A stretch of 64,000 bases of DNA from Euryodendron excelsum (Eukaryota > Streptophyta > Magnoliopsida > Ericales > Pentaphylacaceae), in NCBI GenBank assembly GCA_033060915.1, contig CM065389.1, forward strand, positions 24,087,001 through 24,151,000, in the 5' to 3' direction. Below the pieces are notes generated by a model. That model searched no databases. It was not told the DNA's origin and saw only the letters and a list, made by a program, of their open reading frames with translations. The translations under genes were made by a program, and so were the position numbers. This document shows positions 23,226 to 35,200 of the stretch, one piece after another (the stretch's first letter is position 1; every line of letters begins with the position of its first letter).

Positions 23226-23896
23226 GGTTGGATGTTGTGTTAGTATCTTAGCCCATGAGATCCATATGCACTAACTTCAAGGTATGAGATGTGGCAAGAT
23301 CTTTGGTTTTTTTGTGTGCAGTTCTTGCTTGTTTTCTTAACTAACATAGACCACATACTTGGTTTGAGGGTTTCTTTAGTGGGGGTAACCCACTTACAAG
23401 TTCTAATTGTGACAGTCTAGTGAGGTCTGTATAGTTTACATGACCGAGTCGATCATGCCACAATTTAACATCATCAGATTGTGCAGAATTACACACAACA
23501 CTACTTTCAGGAACCATGCTATAACAATTGTCAACGTCCTAATCCCTTTCATAACAAGTTCTCCAGTTTTTGTCAAACTGGTGCATTTCCTTTTAGAAAA
23601 CAAAACTTGTTTGTCAGAATCACATAATTGACTAATGCTAATTAAATTTGCTTTCAAGCCATTAACCAAGAGGACATCTTTCAATTGGGGAATGCTAGGA
23701 GTTGAAAAATAACCCCTACTAATCACTTTGGAGGTGCTTCCATCTCCAAAGGTAACAATACCACCATTACTCTCTTCAATAGAGGTGAATAGTGACCTGT
23801 TTCCACACATATGATGCAAACACCCACTATCATGATACCACATGTTAAGATTTTAGGTTTTGACAACTTGACACCTATAGTCTGACCTTCTTATCT
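23226..23896 (-). pseudogene. Copia protease tail and GAG-pre-integrase domain
   Basis: Frame 23843-23436 starts MWYHDSGCLHHMCGN: DSG is the aspartic protease active-site motif. It continues with VTFGDGST, LLVNGLKANLISISQLCD, all standard for the copia protease/pre-integrase junction. After a break, 23460-23226 still reads LWHDRLGHVNY, LELVSGLPPLKKP and C-x2-C (VCGLC), the zinc-binding pre-integrase domain, then LVHMDLMG at the start of integrase. Frameshift and stop separate the two halves. Confidence 0.9.
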
Positions 23897-23901
23897 ATAT
23901 T

Positions 23902-26900
23902 TTTTGCGCCTCGATTTTCCGCACTCGAGAAAAATACGCACAAGTAGAAAAAACACGGTATTCTCTCGTTAGAACTCATCCTCCTAGAAGAACAAGTGCT
24001 ACTAGGTTTGAATTTAAAATAAATTTGATTAAGAGCTTTTAGAAAGAGGTTTGGAGTCACCACCTAACTTGATTAAGGTGAGTTAAGCCACCTAAAACTA
24101 AGCATAATCCAAAGATTAAATTTAGGGTTTTTGAAAAGGTTTTGAAAACTTCATTAAGAGAGGGATTTTTAAAAAATAGGTTGTTTAGTAAATTTTAAAA
24201 AAATTGTGACATTTTTTGAAAATAACTCAATTTTAGTCTTTGAAAACAGTGATTCTAGGTTCAGAGGTTGGTTACATGTAGGGAAGACGCCCTAAGCCAT
24301 CACCCTACCCCGCCCTGGCAGTACCTATATGTCTGTTTACCTTAGGTTCACTCATTTAGAATCTTTGATTAACAATTGTCCCATACTATCCACTTTTAAA
24401 ATAAATTTTTAGAAAGAAAAATTGATATGATGTATGACATACAAGTGCAAGTAAAATATTTGATTTTGCAAAAAAATTTAAAAAGAAAGACTTGATTTGA
24501 AATTAGAGAGAAGGTTTAAGAAATTGGAATTGGAGATTTGAAAATAGATTTTAGAATTAAAAATTTGAAATAGATTATGGAATTAAAAATTTGAAAAAGG
24601 TTGTGGAATTAGAAACTTGAAAAAGATTGTGACCGAACTCATGAGGGTTACCTATATATCTCTTTTTGGGAATCAGATCAGTTGTAGGTCAAACAAGAGT
24701 CCAATTGAAAATAGACACTTTGAAGTTTTGAAAAATTTAATTTGAAAAGAGTTTGATTCAAAAAAGATTTTGATTTGGATTTAGAATAGAAGATATGAAA
24801 TCGAGATTTGATTTGAAATTGAACTTAGACTTGAAAAAATGTTTGAATTTGGAAGGAAAACTTGGACTTGACTTAGGAAAGATAAAGATTTGAAAACATC
24901 TTTGACTTAAATTGGAGTTTGGAAAACCATCTTAGTTTTAAAAAAGAGTTCAAAAAAGGAGTTGAAGCTTCCTAACTTAGGATTAGGGTTGAACTAGGGT
25001 TTAGGTAACCTAAGTTTGGAATATATAATTGAATTGGAAAGATTTGATTTAAATTTAAAAAGTTCAATTTTAGAAAATTGGATTTAGAAAATGTTCGAAT
25101 TAGTAAAGGTTCGAACTAGGAAAGTTGGATTTAAGAAAAATTTGAGAAGAGATTTGATTTGATTTGAAAACACTTGACTTGGAAGGATTTGGAAAGTTAG
25201 GGTTTAGGAAAGGTTGGACTTTGGAAAGTTTCGAATTAGAAATGTTTCAAAATAGGAAAGTTTCATTTCAGGAAAGTGCCAAATTAGAAAAGTGTTGATT
25301 TTAGGAAAGTTTAATTTTAAGAAAGCTTCATTTTAGGAAAGTCTTAAATTTAGAAAGTTTCATTTTAGAAAAGTTTTGTATTTGGAAAGTTTTGAATTTA
25401 GAAAGATTTAGAGTTTGGAAATTTGAAATTTATAAAAGTTTGAAATTAGGAAATGTTAGAATTAGGAAATGTTTGAATTAAGAGAGATTTGATTCCTATT
25501 TCCTAAAGTAGAAGATTAGATTTTATTTTAAAAAATTAGATGATTTGATTTGGTTTCTAAAATTGAAGAATTTGATTTAGTATCTTAAACGGGAAGATTT
25601 GATCTAGTTTCCTAATTTGAAAGATTGAATTTGACATGTAATTGGAAGGGTTGAATTTTGAAAATCTTAGATTTTGAAAGCTAATGATTTTGGTGTAGAA
25701 AAAGGGATTTAGGAAACCTATGATTTGATGTCGAAAATAGAGGTTTTGAAAGCCTATGATTTGAGGCAAAATTGGAAGTCATGATTTTAAGAAAAAGAAT
25801 TAGGGTTTCCTAACTATGGAATCTAGGGCTTGACTTAGACTCCAAAAAAAAAAAGAGACTTGGGAAAGAAGATCTTTTGAACAGAGTTTCTAGGAAGGAA
25901 ACTTGAAGAGAGTTTTTAAAAAGTGAATTTTGAACAGAGCTTTCAGAAAGAGATTTTAAAGAGCAATTTGGAGAGGAGTTTGAAAAGCAATTTGGAAAGG
26001 AGCTTGAATATGAACTTTTTGAGATCTTTTGAATGTCTCACTTTCTTGAAATGATTCTAACCATGAAAGGATTAGAACCATTCTAAGTTGGTAATTTTGA
26101 AAATAATATGCATTTGAAATATGGACCAATATGAACCCATTGAATATCACACTTTCCTAAAACAACCCTAACCATGGAATGACTAGAATCTTCTTAAGAT
26201 AGTGGTTTTGTTGAAAAATAAATTAGGGTTTACACTCAAAATATGGACCTTAATGGTCACAATTAATATAACACTTTATTAAAACAAACCCTAACAATAG
26301 AATTACTAGAATCATCTTAAGATTGTGATTTTGAAAACAAGTTTTGAAAAAGAGATTTTTAATGAAAGTTTGAAAGATGATTTTGATGCAAGTTTTGAAA
26401 ACCACTTTGAAAACAAATTTTGAAGGGATGTATAAATATGACATGCATAATGCAAGTGAGGTCGAAAACATACAAGGTTGGCTTCGCCATATAATCAAGG
26501 GAGCCAAATTCACATGGTCTAAGGTTGAAGTAGAAGAAAGTCCCTGACATGGTGACTTTCAACAGTCCTTTCTACACATGAATTGGGAAGACTCTTGTTT
26601 CAAGCATGCAAGAAAGGGGGGAAGAAGATAGGGGATTAAAATAGAAGAAAAGCCAAGTGGGTTAGGAGGAAGAAGAGAAGGGGGAAGTACATAAACAGAA
26701 AGAGAGACCCTACCTTATCTTCTTATTGTTTTGCTTACTTAATTTGCTTTACTTTACTTGATCCTTAAGAGCTTCCAAGTTGCAGCACTTTGAGTCTTCA
26801 ATGGAGGCTTTGGAGGCTTGTGTATGAGTGTATGGAGTGTGTATAGGTGTTAGTGTTAAGTGTATGGAGGCTAGGGTTTGAAGAGACTAGAGAGGCTAGG

Positions 26901-28640
26901 GTTTTGGAGAGACTTCGAGCTCTGTAATTTGAAAAGCAGAGTTTCTGCACTGAGTTTGCAGACCCTTTTTACGCAGGAGGAGGCTTTGTATTTATAAACA
27001 TAGGATTAGCTTGGTGCCTGTTGTAGTGGCGCTAGGGCAAAATTCCTTTTGGCGACATTCAGGCCAATTTTTGGCTTGGCACCACTGTTAGTGGTGTGAG
27101 CCACTTAGGAAAGTTTTAAGGGCGGCAAGCAATATATCTTTCGACCCTTGATATACAAGGCAAAAGATTTGATCACCTGTATTAGTGACTACCATGTAAT
27201 TTTTGGCTTGGCTCTACTAGGAGTGACTCCGGAAGGTTCGAGAATATTCTGCGTGGTCGAGAATGATCCGGAAGACCGAAAATGGGTAGAAACCCTTGAA
27301 ATAATGTCCTAAGGGTAACATACTTGAAAAGCAATGTTGGGATTATTGAAGTGGTCGGTCAAGCCCTTAGGGGCAAAACGGTCAACTAGACCAAAAAATC
27401 ACCAGAATAGACTTGGAATGACTCATGAGAGGACTTTAAGTTTGGAAACACTATCTAGAGCGTTCTAGGGAATTGTTGTTTTGATAACCAGAGCTGGTAT
27501 GGTTTGAAAAGGCGGTCGGCTCACTAGGAACAAAATGGTCATTCCGCATCGGGTTCGCCGGAATGGACTCGGAATGTTTCGGAAAGGTGCTAGAAGATCG
27601 GGAATACTATAAAAAGTATTCTCAGGAAGTAACCAGTTTGATACCCAGAGCCAGTGTGGTTCTCGGAGGCATTCGGATGCCTAGAGGCAAAATAATCATT
27701 TTGACCGGATGGTCTCGGAATTGGTCCAAAATTGACTGGAAGGTAGTTAAACATGAAGGATGGACTTATCGCTTTGAGGAATTAGGTACTTTCTTGAAAA
27801 ACGTGGCAGAAAAGGCCTAACGGATAGTTTGGTCATTTTTACTAGAGTGGGCTAGCAGGCACTGGTGTTGACCTGGGTTTTAAGTGTTTCCATTACTCTG
27901 ACGGTTTGTGATAAGTTAGTTTTTAAATATATCTTGTCCTTTAGTAAACGGGTCACGGCCAAGAGGCGAGTTCGGTCTCGTGACATAGGGCTTTTATTGG
28001 CAATTTCTAATGTTGTCCTGTTTGTGAATGTTTCCGCCACTTTGACGGTTGCAATGTATGTAAGTATTTCTGCCACTCTGGCGGTGTGCGTTCATTCTAG
28101 AGACTACCTGATGTTGAGAAGTTGCTTGGTGGACTTATCGTCTGAGGAATAAACTTTTTGGAAAGACATGCCGAATAACAAACATTCTTCATTGGTAGGC
28201 TAGCATGCGCCAAAGGTGAACCGTTCTACTATTTTGGGGACTTGGATTCTTTCCTGGTTGACTGGTTTGAAGGGACTTACCGTTTTGAAGAGTTTTCTCA
28301 AAAAACGTGCCGGACTGGATGGGCTTATCGCCTAAGTGATCAACTTTATCAAAAGGCATGCCGGATTTGATCTGGATTGAAATTGGATTTGAAATTGAAT
28401 TTGAGATTGAAATAAAGATTTATCATCTATAGGAAGACGTGGCAACTAGAATTGGACCGAGTAATGCTCCAAGGGCATTTTGGTCATTTTGTCTCTATTG
28501 GGCCCAGTGGACCTGCAAAGCGATTGATTGACTAGATTAACTCTGAAAAATTGATTTGGACTTGAATATGTATGCGTTAGTTTGAATATGAGTTAGGTCA
28601 GACTACAGATTGCCGAGCAAACAAAAATGGGGTGTTTACA
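23902..28640 (-). mobile_element. Solo LTR C, Tat/Ogre-like gypsy superfamily
   Basis: On the minus strand it starts TGTAAACACCCC (from 28640) and ends at 23902 in GGCGCAAAA (relatives GGCGCAACA). Perfect 5-bp flanks ATATT occur at 23897-23901 and 28641-28645, so it is a complete 4739-bp solo LTR. Interior matches B in reverse, including the long run of TTTGGAAA/GATTTGA-type motifs (24400-26400). The host sequence on both sides is copia element 2. Confidence 0.9.
26990..26997 (-). promoter_or_regulatory. TATA box of LTR C
   Basis: Minus strand TATAAATA in GTTTATAAATACAAAGCC. The same palindrome-type motifs around GGCACCACTGTTAGTGG lie upstream on the minus strand (27030-27100). Confidence 0.65.
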
Positions 28641-28645
28641 ATATT

Positions 28646-28967
28646 TTCTTTATTTTTGGTTTGGTCTAACTTGGTGCTCTCCTAGGTAGTGTCGTAGCAT
28701 TTTGGTTTACCATAAATCTCTATCTAAACTGTCTTGGTGGTTGAACCCACATAGGCTGTGAGAGTACATTAAACCTATTGCTTATAAAGTTATACTCATA
28801 CCTAGGCTGCTGGAATCCATTAGCTTTAGTCTTAATGTAGTCAGCTGGAAGACCATAAAGCTTATGACATTAAGGCCGTATGTGAGCTTGAATCGCACAA
28901 TGGTGATAAATGGGGAAAAACTCATTTAGTGGTGGTGGCCAGTAGGGTTTAGGTCTAGAATTAGTAG
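28646..28967 (-). pseudogene. Copia element 2 gag zinc-knuckle segment
   Basis: Between the two solo LTRs the minus strand reads YHHCAIQAHIRP, stop, CHKLYGLPADY (28920-28850). Copia gag relatives have CHHCGxxGHIRPxCxKL, so the first Cys and the Gly are replaced and a stop splits the knuckle. It links the gag piece at 33459-33599 to the protease at 23896. Confidence 0.75.
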
Positions 28968-30234
28968 TGTCGCGCCTCAGTTTTTGGGTGTCCCAGGTCC
29001 TTTCGGCTCGGAGACTAAAAACACAAAATTTTGTCACTAGAACTCATCCTTCTAGAAGGACAAGTGCAACTAGGTTTGAATTGAAAATTGGTTTGATTAA
29101 GGGTTTTTTGGAAAGATAGGAGTCGCCACATAACTTGATTAAGGTGAGTTAGGACACCTAGAACTAAGTATAATCCGAAGATTAAACTTAGGGTTTTTGA
29201 AAAGAGTTTTTTGAAAATACTTTCTCAAGAGAGGGTTTTTAAGAAAATAGGTTGTTTAGAAACCTTGGGAAAGATTTATGCCCTTTTGAAAAATTAACTC
29301 CATTTTGGTCTTTCGAAAACAGAAATCTATGGTTCGGGAGTTGGTTATGTGTAGGGAAGATATCCTAAGATCATCACCCTACCCCGCCCTTTCGGTACCT
29401 ATATGTCTAATCACTCTTTTGCTCACTCACTAGAATAGCCGATTACCATTGTCCACTTAGTATCCACTTTAGAATTTTGAAAACAGAGTTTGGTCATCAC
29501 TTTTTAGATGAATGATACATGATGTGAGTTTTGGAAGAAGTTTGAAAACATGGGAGTTTTGAAGGGGTTTAAGATAAAAACTTTGTATTGATAGAAACTT
29601 TTGAAAAGGGAGTTGAAATTGAAATATAAGTTATGACCACACCATTTTAGGTTTCCTACGTATCTCATTTAGTGAGAATCAGGTCATTCATAGTTCGGGC
29701 AAGAGCCCAATGGAAAATAGGCACATTAGGGCCTTTAGAAAGTTTTGAAGACGATTTGAGGTCTTTGGAAGGATTGAAAGCTTTGACTTGAAATTGGATG
29801 GTGGAGTGTTTTGAAAATGTTTTTGGATCAATTCAAGGCAATTTTGGAAAATGCTTTGGAATGACTCAAGGGAGTTTTCAAAATGTTTTGAGGTCTTATT
29901 TCGAAGGTCTTGGATATAAAGTTTGGAAGTGTTGAAAAGCTTCTTAAAAGAGGTTTTTGAAAATACCTAAGGGCTTTGGAACCCTAACACAGACAACCTC
30001 GGAGGTTGTTCTTGATATATCACATTCCTTTGGAATCTCTAACCATGGAAATGGTAGGGACACCTTAGGGTTGTGAGTTCTTGAAAAAAATTTTAGGAAT
30101 ACTTTGAACATAGACTGCAGGGATTTGAAAGGGTTATGGAGTTGGTTTTTGAAATCTCCAAAGAGTAGGAAGTTTTGAAAAAATGGGTAATAAGCATAAC
30201 TTTAAATAGAATGGTCATTTAAAAAGGGGTTCAT

Positions 30235-30390
30235 GGGTTGGAACCTTGAAGTATACTAACCTAGGTTGGGTTGACCAATGGTTAGGGGTGATCTAAGGTT
30301 AACTAACTAAGGTTTGGTTAACCAAGAGTTAAGGAGACCTAGGGTTAAACACTGGGGTCAAGTTAACCTAGGGTTGGATTGGAAGATGGT
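30235..30390 (-). repeat. Short TTAACC/AACCCTAG-like block in LTR D
   Basis: Repeated AACCTAGGTT, GGTTAACTAACTAAGG and CCTAGGGTTA motifs. It is the small counterpart of the expanded array in LTR E (48950-49440), on the opposite strand. Confidence 0.7.
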
Positions 30391-31782
30391 TTGAAAGATG
30401 ATTTTATGCACTTTTGAAAGGGGTTTTAGAAAACAAATCATGTTATGCAAAGGACTTTGGTTGACAACCCTTTTAAATATCATTTCCATGAAAATTTTGA
30501 CTCTAGCCAAGAATGTGGTTTTTATGGTTGGTGTTTGAAAACCATTCCAAGGAAGGTTTTCTTATGATCGTGATAGCCATTATCTTGATAAGAGTATGGA
30601 ATTCAAGAATCAACATGAAGATGACAACCTTTGAAATACCATTTTTAATTCAAAGATGGACAGAATGAATTTTTGAAAGCCATTTTTGAGAAGAAGATTT
30701 TGAAAACCATTTTTAAAGGAAATCATTCCAATAAGTTAGGGTTCCCATGGCCAATGTAAAGGGAGACTACTCAAGAGAGGGTTTCATTGGGTCATTCCAA
30801 CTACTAATCTTGAGAGAATGGAAACCTTAGAAATCAAGAAGTTGAAACCATTTGTATGCAAGAAATGAAAGAAAAGTGAACCATTCTAACAATTTAGGGC
30901 TCCTATGGCCAATGTAAAAAGGAGACCACCCAAGAGAGGGTTCCATGAGGCCATTCCAACCACTAAACTTGAGAGAATAGAAACCTTAGGAATTAGAGAG
31001 TTTGAAAACCATTTTTATGCAAGTTGGAAGGCAATGATGCAAAAGAGTGAGTTAGGGGGTTAGTAGGAGATTTTCTAAGGCATGATTTCTAAGGTCTCAT
31101 CCTAAACTTCAAGAGACTAACTCTTAGAACCATTTTGAAAGAAATATAGAGCTGAGAAATGGCATGAAAATAAGATTAATGTAAGCATTGTAGAATATGG
31201 TGAAAAGCATGAAAATGAAGCTAAGCACACAAGACATGATTAAGATAGTAATATGCAAGGAGTCATGAACACAAACAAGGTTTTAGGCTACACCACATAA
31301 TCAAGGGGCTCCTAGGCCATACCATCTTAAAGTAGGCTAGTGAAAGATCCCCCTACATGGTCGCTCCCACTAGCTTTCCGCTAGGCATGTACTAAGAGCC
31401 CTCTTGGCTTAAGCATGCAAGAAAGGGGGGTTGAAGATGGGAATTAAAAATAGAGAATAGTCTAAATAGACTAGGAGGGAGAAGAGAAGAGTGGGGGAAG
31501 ACAAAAATGTAAAAGAAATACCATCTTTTGCCTTCAATATGCTTGTAGACTTCTATGGATGCCTTGACTTGAACTTCAATGGCTTCAAGTAGGCTTGAGG
31601 GGCTGGAAGGTGATGTTTAATGGTGTACGGGGCTATGTAAGTGAAGTGTATGGGTTAGAGTGGGGTGGTATCTATTCTAAGTGTTGTAGGAGTGGAATAT
31701 ATGTAAAGATTTGAGGTTCTAGAGTAGTTTCAGCAGAGCTTCGCATTAATTTTGGTGTTGGAATATGCAAAGGGGTGTGCTG

Positions 31783-31792
31783 ATATTTACAG
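31783..31792 (-). promoter_or_regulatory. Decayed TATA region of LTR D
   Basis: Minus strand TGTAAATATC occupies the place of TATAAATA in E, downstream of the GCATGTGCTACATGTGC palindrome. One or two changes from a TATA box. Confidence 0.4.
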
Positions 31793-32129
31793 GCAATCTG
31801 GAACAGGCTTGGCGCATGTGCTACATGTGCCTGGCCAAATTTTGGCCTGACGCATATCGCACATGCGCCAGTACTGTTCCATTGCTAGAATGACACGTAG
31901 CACTCATTATACTGGTTAAATCTGGACAATTGATCAAAATTTGGTCTATCTAATCAAAATTTGAACGCATGTAGCATACACTCTACCACCGGGAAGGTTC
32001 GTTTAAACTTTGCCTTGATAATTGAGCCAACCGGGATGGTTTCGGGGGAATCGGTTGCACCTGGGATGTTCTCTTGGGGCTTCTGGTAAACTTTCATGTT
32101 TTTGAGAAGTTCGAATGGTGTTAGGAAGT

Positions 32130-32665
32130 GTGAGATATTGTCCCGGGAAATGTGCTTAAAATGGCGTCTTTGCGGAGCGTATGTGATACACTCCGTGGGT
32201 GTTCGAAAGTGGCTGTTTTCGTTTCGTATGATTAAGGCCTTCTAGAAGCGATCTTTTCGATTGGACCGTGAATATGGAAAGGACTCTGGAAGTACTTTCG
32301 GGAACTCCCCAATTCACTCATTTCTCAAGTCGTTTGACGGTGCGTTGTAATCAGGGAATCAGTGGAAAAGTTAACCTAAGTGGAGCGTCTGTAAGACACT
32401 CTAGGGGTTGCTGGAAGTTGTAGTGTTTGCACCATACGATGAAGGGCTTCCAAAAGCGATCTATCCGATCGAGTCGTATCAATGGAAAGATCTATGAACG
32501 AGCTTTCGGGAATTCCCTGATTTACGCATTTCTCAAGTCATTTGACGGTGCGTTATTATCAAGGAATCGGGAGAAGAGACAATTTAGGCGGAGCGTCTAC
32601 AAGACGCTCCAGGGAATTTTTATCGAGTTGTGGGTGTTTAGCGTTGTGACATCTTCCTTAGGTTA
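32130..32665 (-). repeat. Three ~207-bp tandem repeats in LTR D
   Basis: GGAGCGTATGTGATACACTCC (start 32174), GGAGCGTCTGTAAGACACTC (32381) and GGAGCGTCTACAAGACGCTCC-type (32590) mark the same point in three successive units; each mark is itself a small hairpin. Between them TCAAGTCGTTTGACGGTGCG also repeats. LTR E has the same array (46870-47330). Confidence 0.85.
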
Positions 32666-32959
32666 AATGAGGGTTCATAACGAGATCCACCATTCAGTAA
32701 CCTAGAACCGGTGTTGTTTTGGGGCGCGTTCGGGCCGTCAGGGGTAAAATGGTCATTTTGACTGGATTTGGTAGGAATGGGACCAGAATGGGATCGGATG
32801 GCGTGTAGAATATGCCTAATAGTTTAATAACATTTTGGAAGGGTGGACTTATCGTTTTGAGGGATTTTGTGCTTTCTCAAAACGTGCCCGGAGGCCCAAG
32901 GGGCAGGTTTGGTCATTTTTCACTAAGTCGGGCTAGCAGGCGCTAGTATTGACCTAGGT

Positions 32960-33300
32960 GTTAGTTCCCGAGACCACTTGGTCTCGAAAAACTACCTATG
33001 CGGTGTTGGTCTCTAAGAACGCCAGGTCTTAGAGAGCTACCTGTAGGGTGGTGTTGGTTTCTGAGAACGTCCAATCTCAGAAAGCTACTTATGAGGGTGG
33101 TGTTGGTCTCCGAGAACGCCTGGTCCCGGAGAACTACCGAATGATGGATATTCTACATTGGTGGGCTAGCAGACGCTAAAAGTGAACCATCTGAAATTTG
33201 ACAAGATTTTGGTCCCTGAGATCGCTTGATCTCGGGAAGCTACTTGGATGGTGTTGGTTTCCGAGACCGGCCATTCTAGAAAGCTTCCTGGAATGATGGT
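32960..33300 (-). repeat. ~58-bp tandem repeats near the start of LTR D
   Basis: Repeated GTGTTGGTCTCxxAGAACGCC and AGAxxGCTACCTxTG units, about five. LTR E carries the equivalent at 40545-40880 on the plus strand. Each unit contains an inverted GAGA-type stem (TCTCxGAGAAC...TCTCGGGAG). Confidence 0.8.
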
Positions 33301-33458
33301 GCTTATGACTCCAGCGGGTCCTTGTGGCCCCAAGAAGAGATCAGTTGGCTGGATTGGAGATTGAAGGGCTCGTCTTGAGCTTGCATGTGTTGTGGTGTTT
33401 GAAAACTGAACCTGGTCGGGCCGGAGATTGCCGAGCGGGCAAAAATGGGGTGCTTACA

Positions 33459-35160
33459 AATAGGTTTAAAATTATGAAAAGTAGCATACCTTTTTGGTTC
33501 TTTACCTTTCGATTTTGGTACATTACCTTTTGGCTTAGCAATGGGAGGCTTAGTTTGTACCATCTCAACTATTTGAGCTTTCTTGCTTATCTCCTCCACA
33601 TAGCCGATTCCATGTCAGTCACCACTCATCTTCTATGCATCTATCATTTGGTGAAGTTTCTTTGAACCTCTATTCTTCTTCTTCACACAATCTTGAGTTC
33701 TAGCCAAATCAGATTCAAAAGAAGCAATCTTACGGACAAGTAACTCTTTTTCTTTAAGATAAGCATGCAATTCTTTCTCAAGTTCTAAGTTTGTATTAGT
33801 AAAGGTTAATCTTTGTGCTTTCAATTGACTAACTAAGGCAGTAGATTTAGAGATTTCATGTTGAAACATGTCTCTTTCCTTTTCAACTGTTTTAAGTTTA
33901 ATAGTCACATCAAGTTTATATTTTTTTTAGTGTGAGACATTGTTTATGTAGTTCAAAGTGAGCAAATTTTAGATTTTTTTTCTTTTCTTCTAGTCTCACT
34001 TTGAGATTCATTGTGAGAGTTGTTGGACCTTTTCAACTTCTCACTTTTATTGTCACTATCAGACTCAAGGGTTTTTGCAAGATTATTTAGAGATGTAGTG
34101 AATACAGTGTAGTTACCCTCTTCATCATCAGATTTAGACTCACCAGAGTCTTTAGATTCACTGCTATCTTCCCTAGTAGCAAGAACAACAGCTCCTTTCT
34201 TTTTCTTTTTATTAGGACACTTATGAGCTATATGACCGAACCCATGGCACCCATAACACTGAATGCCTTGGGGTTGGAGGTTTTTATTTGACTTTTGATC
34301 ACCTTATTATCCTAATCTCAATTTTTCGCCACCATTATTCTTTTTGTCAAACACCCATGTGCTCTTACCCTTTTTATATTTAAGAAATTTAAGAAATTTC
34401 TTAACCATTAAAGCCATATTATTTAAGTCAAAATTAGGTTCGTCCTCATCATGTTCAACCCTATGGACTTGAGATGATTTTAATGTAATGCCCTTATTTT
34501 CCTTAGGTTAACAAGTGTTTAGTTCAAAAGTCTGTAGAGAGCCAACAAGTTCATCTATACATATGTAGTCGACATTTGTGCTCTCTTCTATAGCTGTCAC
34601 TTTAGTTTGGAATCTCTCAGGCAGTGACCTCAAGATCTTTCTAACAATTTTATTCTCGGGAATTCTCTCCCTTAGATTAAAGTTAGTGTCCACCACATCA
34701 CTTAGTTTGGCGTAGAACTCATTAAAAGTTTCATTCTCTTCCATTATGAGTGTTTCAAATGTAATGGTAAGTCTTTGCAATTTCGACAGCTTTACCCCAA
34801 GGATACCCTTATGGGTTATCTCAAGGATATCTCATACTTCCTTTGCATTCTCATAGTTGAAAACTCTCATAAATTCTTTAGGTGTGAGAGCACCGTAGAT
34901 TGCATTAAGCACCTTTCCATTCTAGTTAGAATTAGCATAGTCAGTCATATCTTACCATACATAAGTCTTAGGGTCAGTCACATTAGTGACAGTGGTAGTG
35001 GGAGTAGTATAGCTGTTTATCATAGCTAACCAAGCCCTTTCATTAATAGATTTGATGAAAGCTCACATTTGAGCCTTCCAATAAGGGTAGTTAGAGCCAT
35101 CTAGTAGGGTTGGTCTTATAATGGACAGTCCTTTTGGTAAATCCTTGAACAGGATCACAC
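33459..35160 (-). pseudogene. Copia element 2 gag (UBN2-type)
   Basis: Reading minus from 35160: DGSNYPYWKAQM (gag start, with stops nearby), then the frame 34780-34508 with ETFNEFYAKLSDVVD and VRKILRSLPERFQTKVTAIEE, the diagnostic UBN2 region. At 34262 CYGCHGFGHIAHKCPN is an intact CCHC zinc knuckle. The frame 33908-33633 is a predicted coiled coil (LKTVEKERDMF, LELEKELHAYLKEKELL). The last part (33599-33459) is lysine-rich and stops at LTR D. It would have formed the particle coat; many stops make it non-functional. Confidence 0.88.
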
Positions 35161-35185
35161 TCAAATAAGAAACATGGAGTGACTC

Positions 35186-35198
35186 GCTCTGATGCCAA
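35186..35198 (-). promoter_or_regulatory. Primer-binding site of copia element 2
   Basis: Minus strand TTGGCATCAGAGC, a near match to the TTGGTATCAGAGC site complementary to initiator tRNA-Met, just upstream of gag. Confidence 0.85.
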
Positions 35199-35200
35199 TT

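Larger units (their letters stand above)
28968..33458 (-). mobile_element. Solo LTR D, Tat/Ogre-like gypsy superfamily
   Basis: On the minus strand it starts TGTAAGCACCCC (33458) and ends GGCGCGACA (28968). Flanking 5-mers are AGTAG (28963-28967) and AATAG (33459-33463), a duplication with one mismatch. Length 4491 bp. Its U3 carries GCATGTGCTACATGTGC-type palindromes and 207-bp repeats shared with LTR E but not with A to C, so D and E form a subfamily. Confidence 0.85.

Noticed and set aside
33303..33665. Frames of about 100 residues on both strands
   Set aside because: They span the border of solo LTR D and copia gag. Only the copia part (33459-33599) is meaningful.
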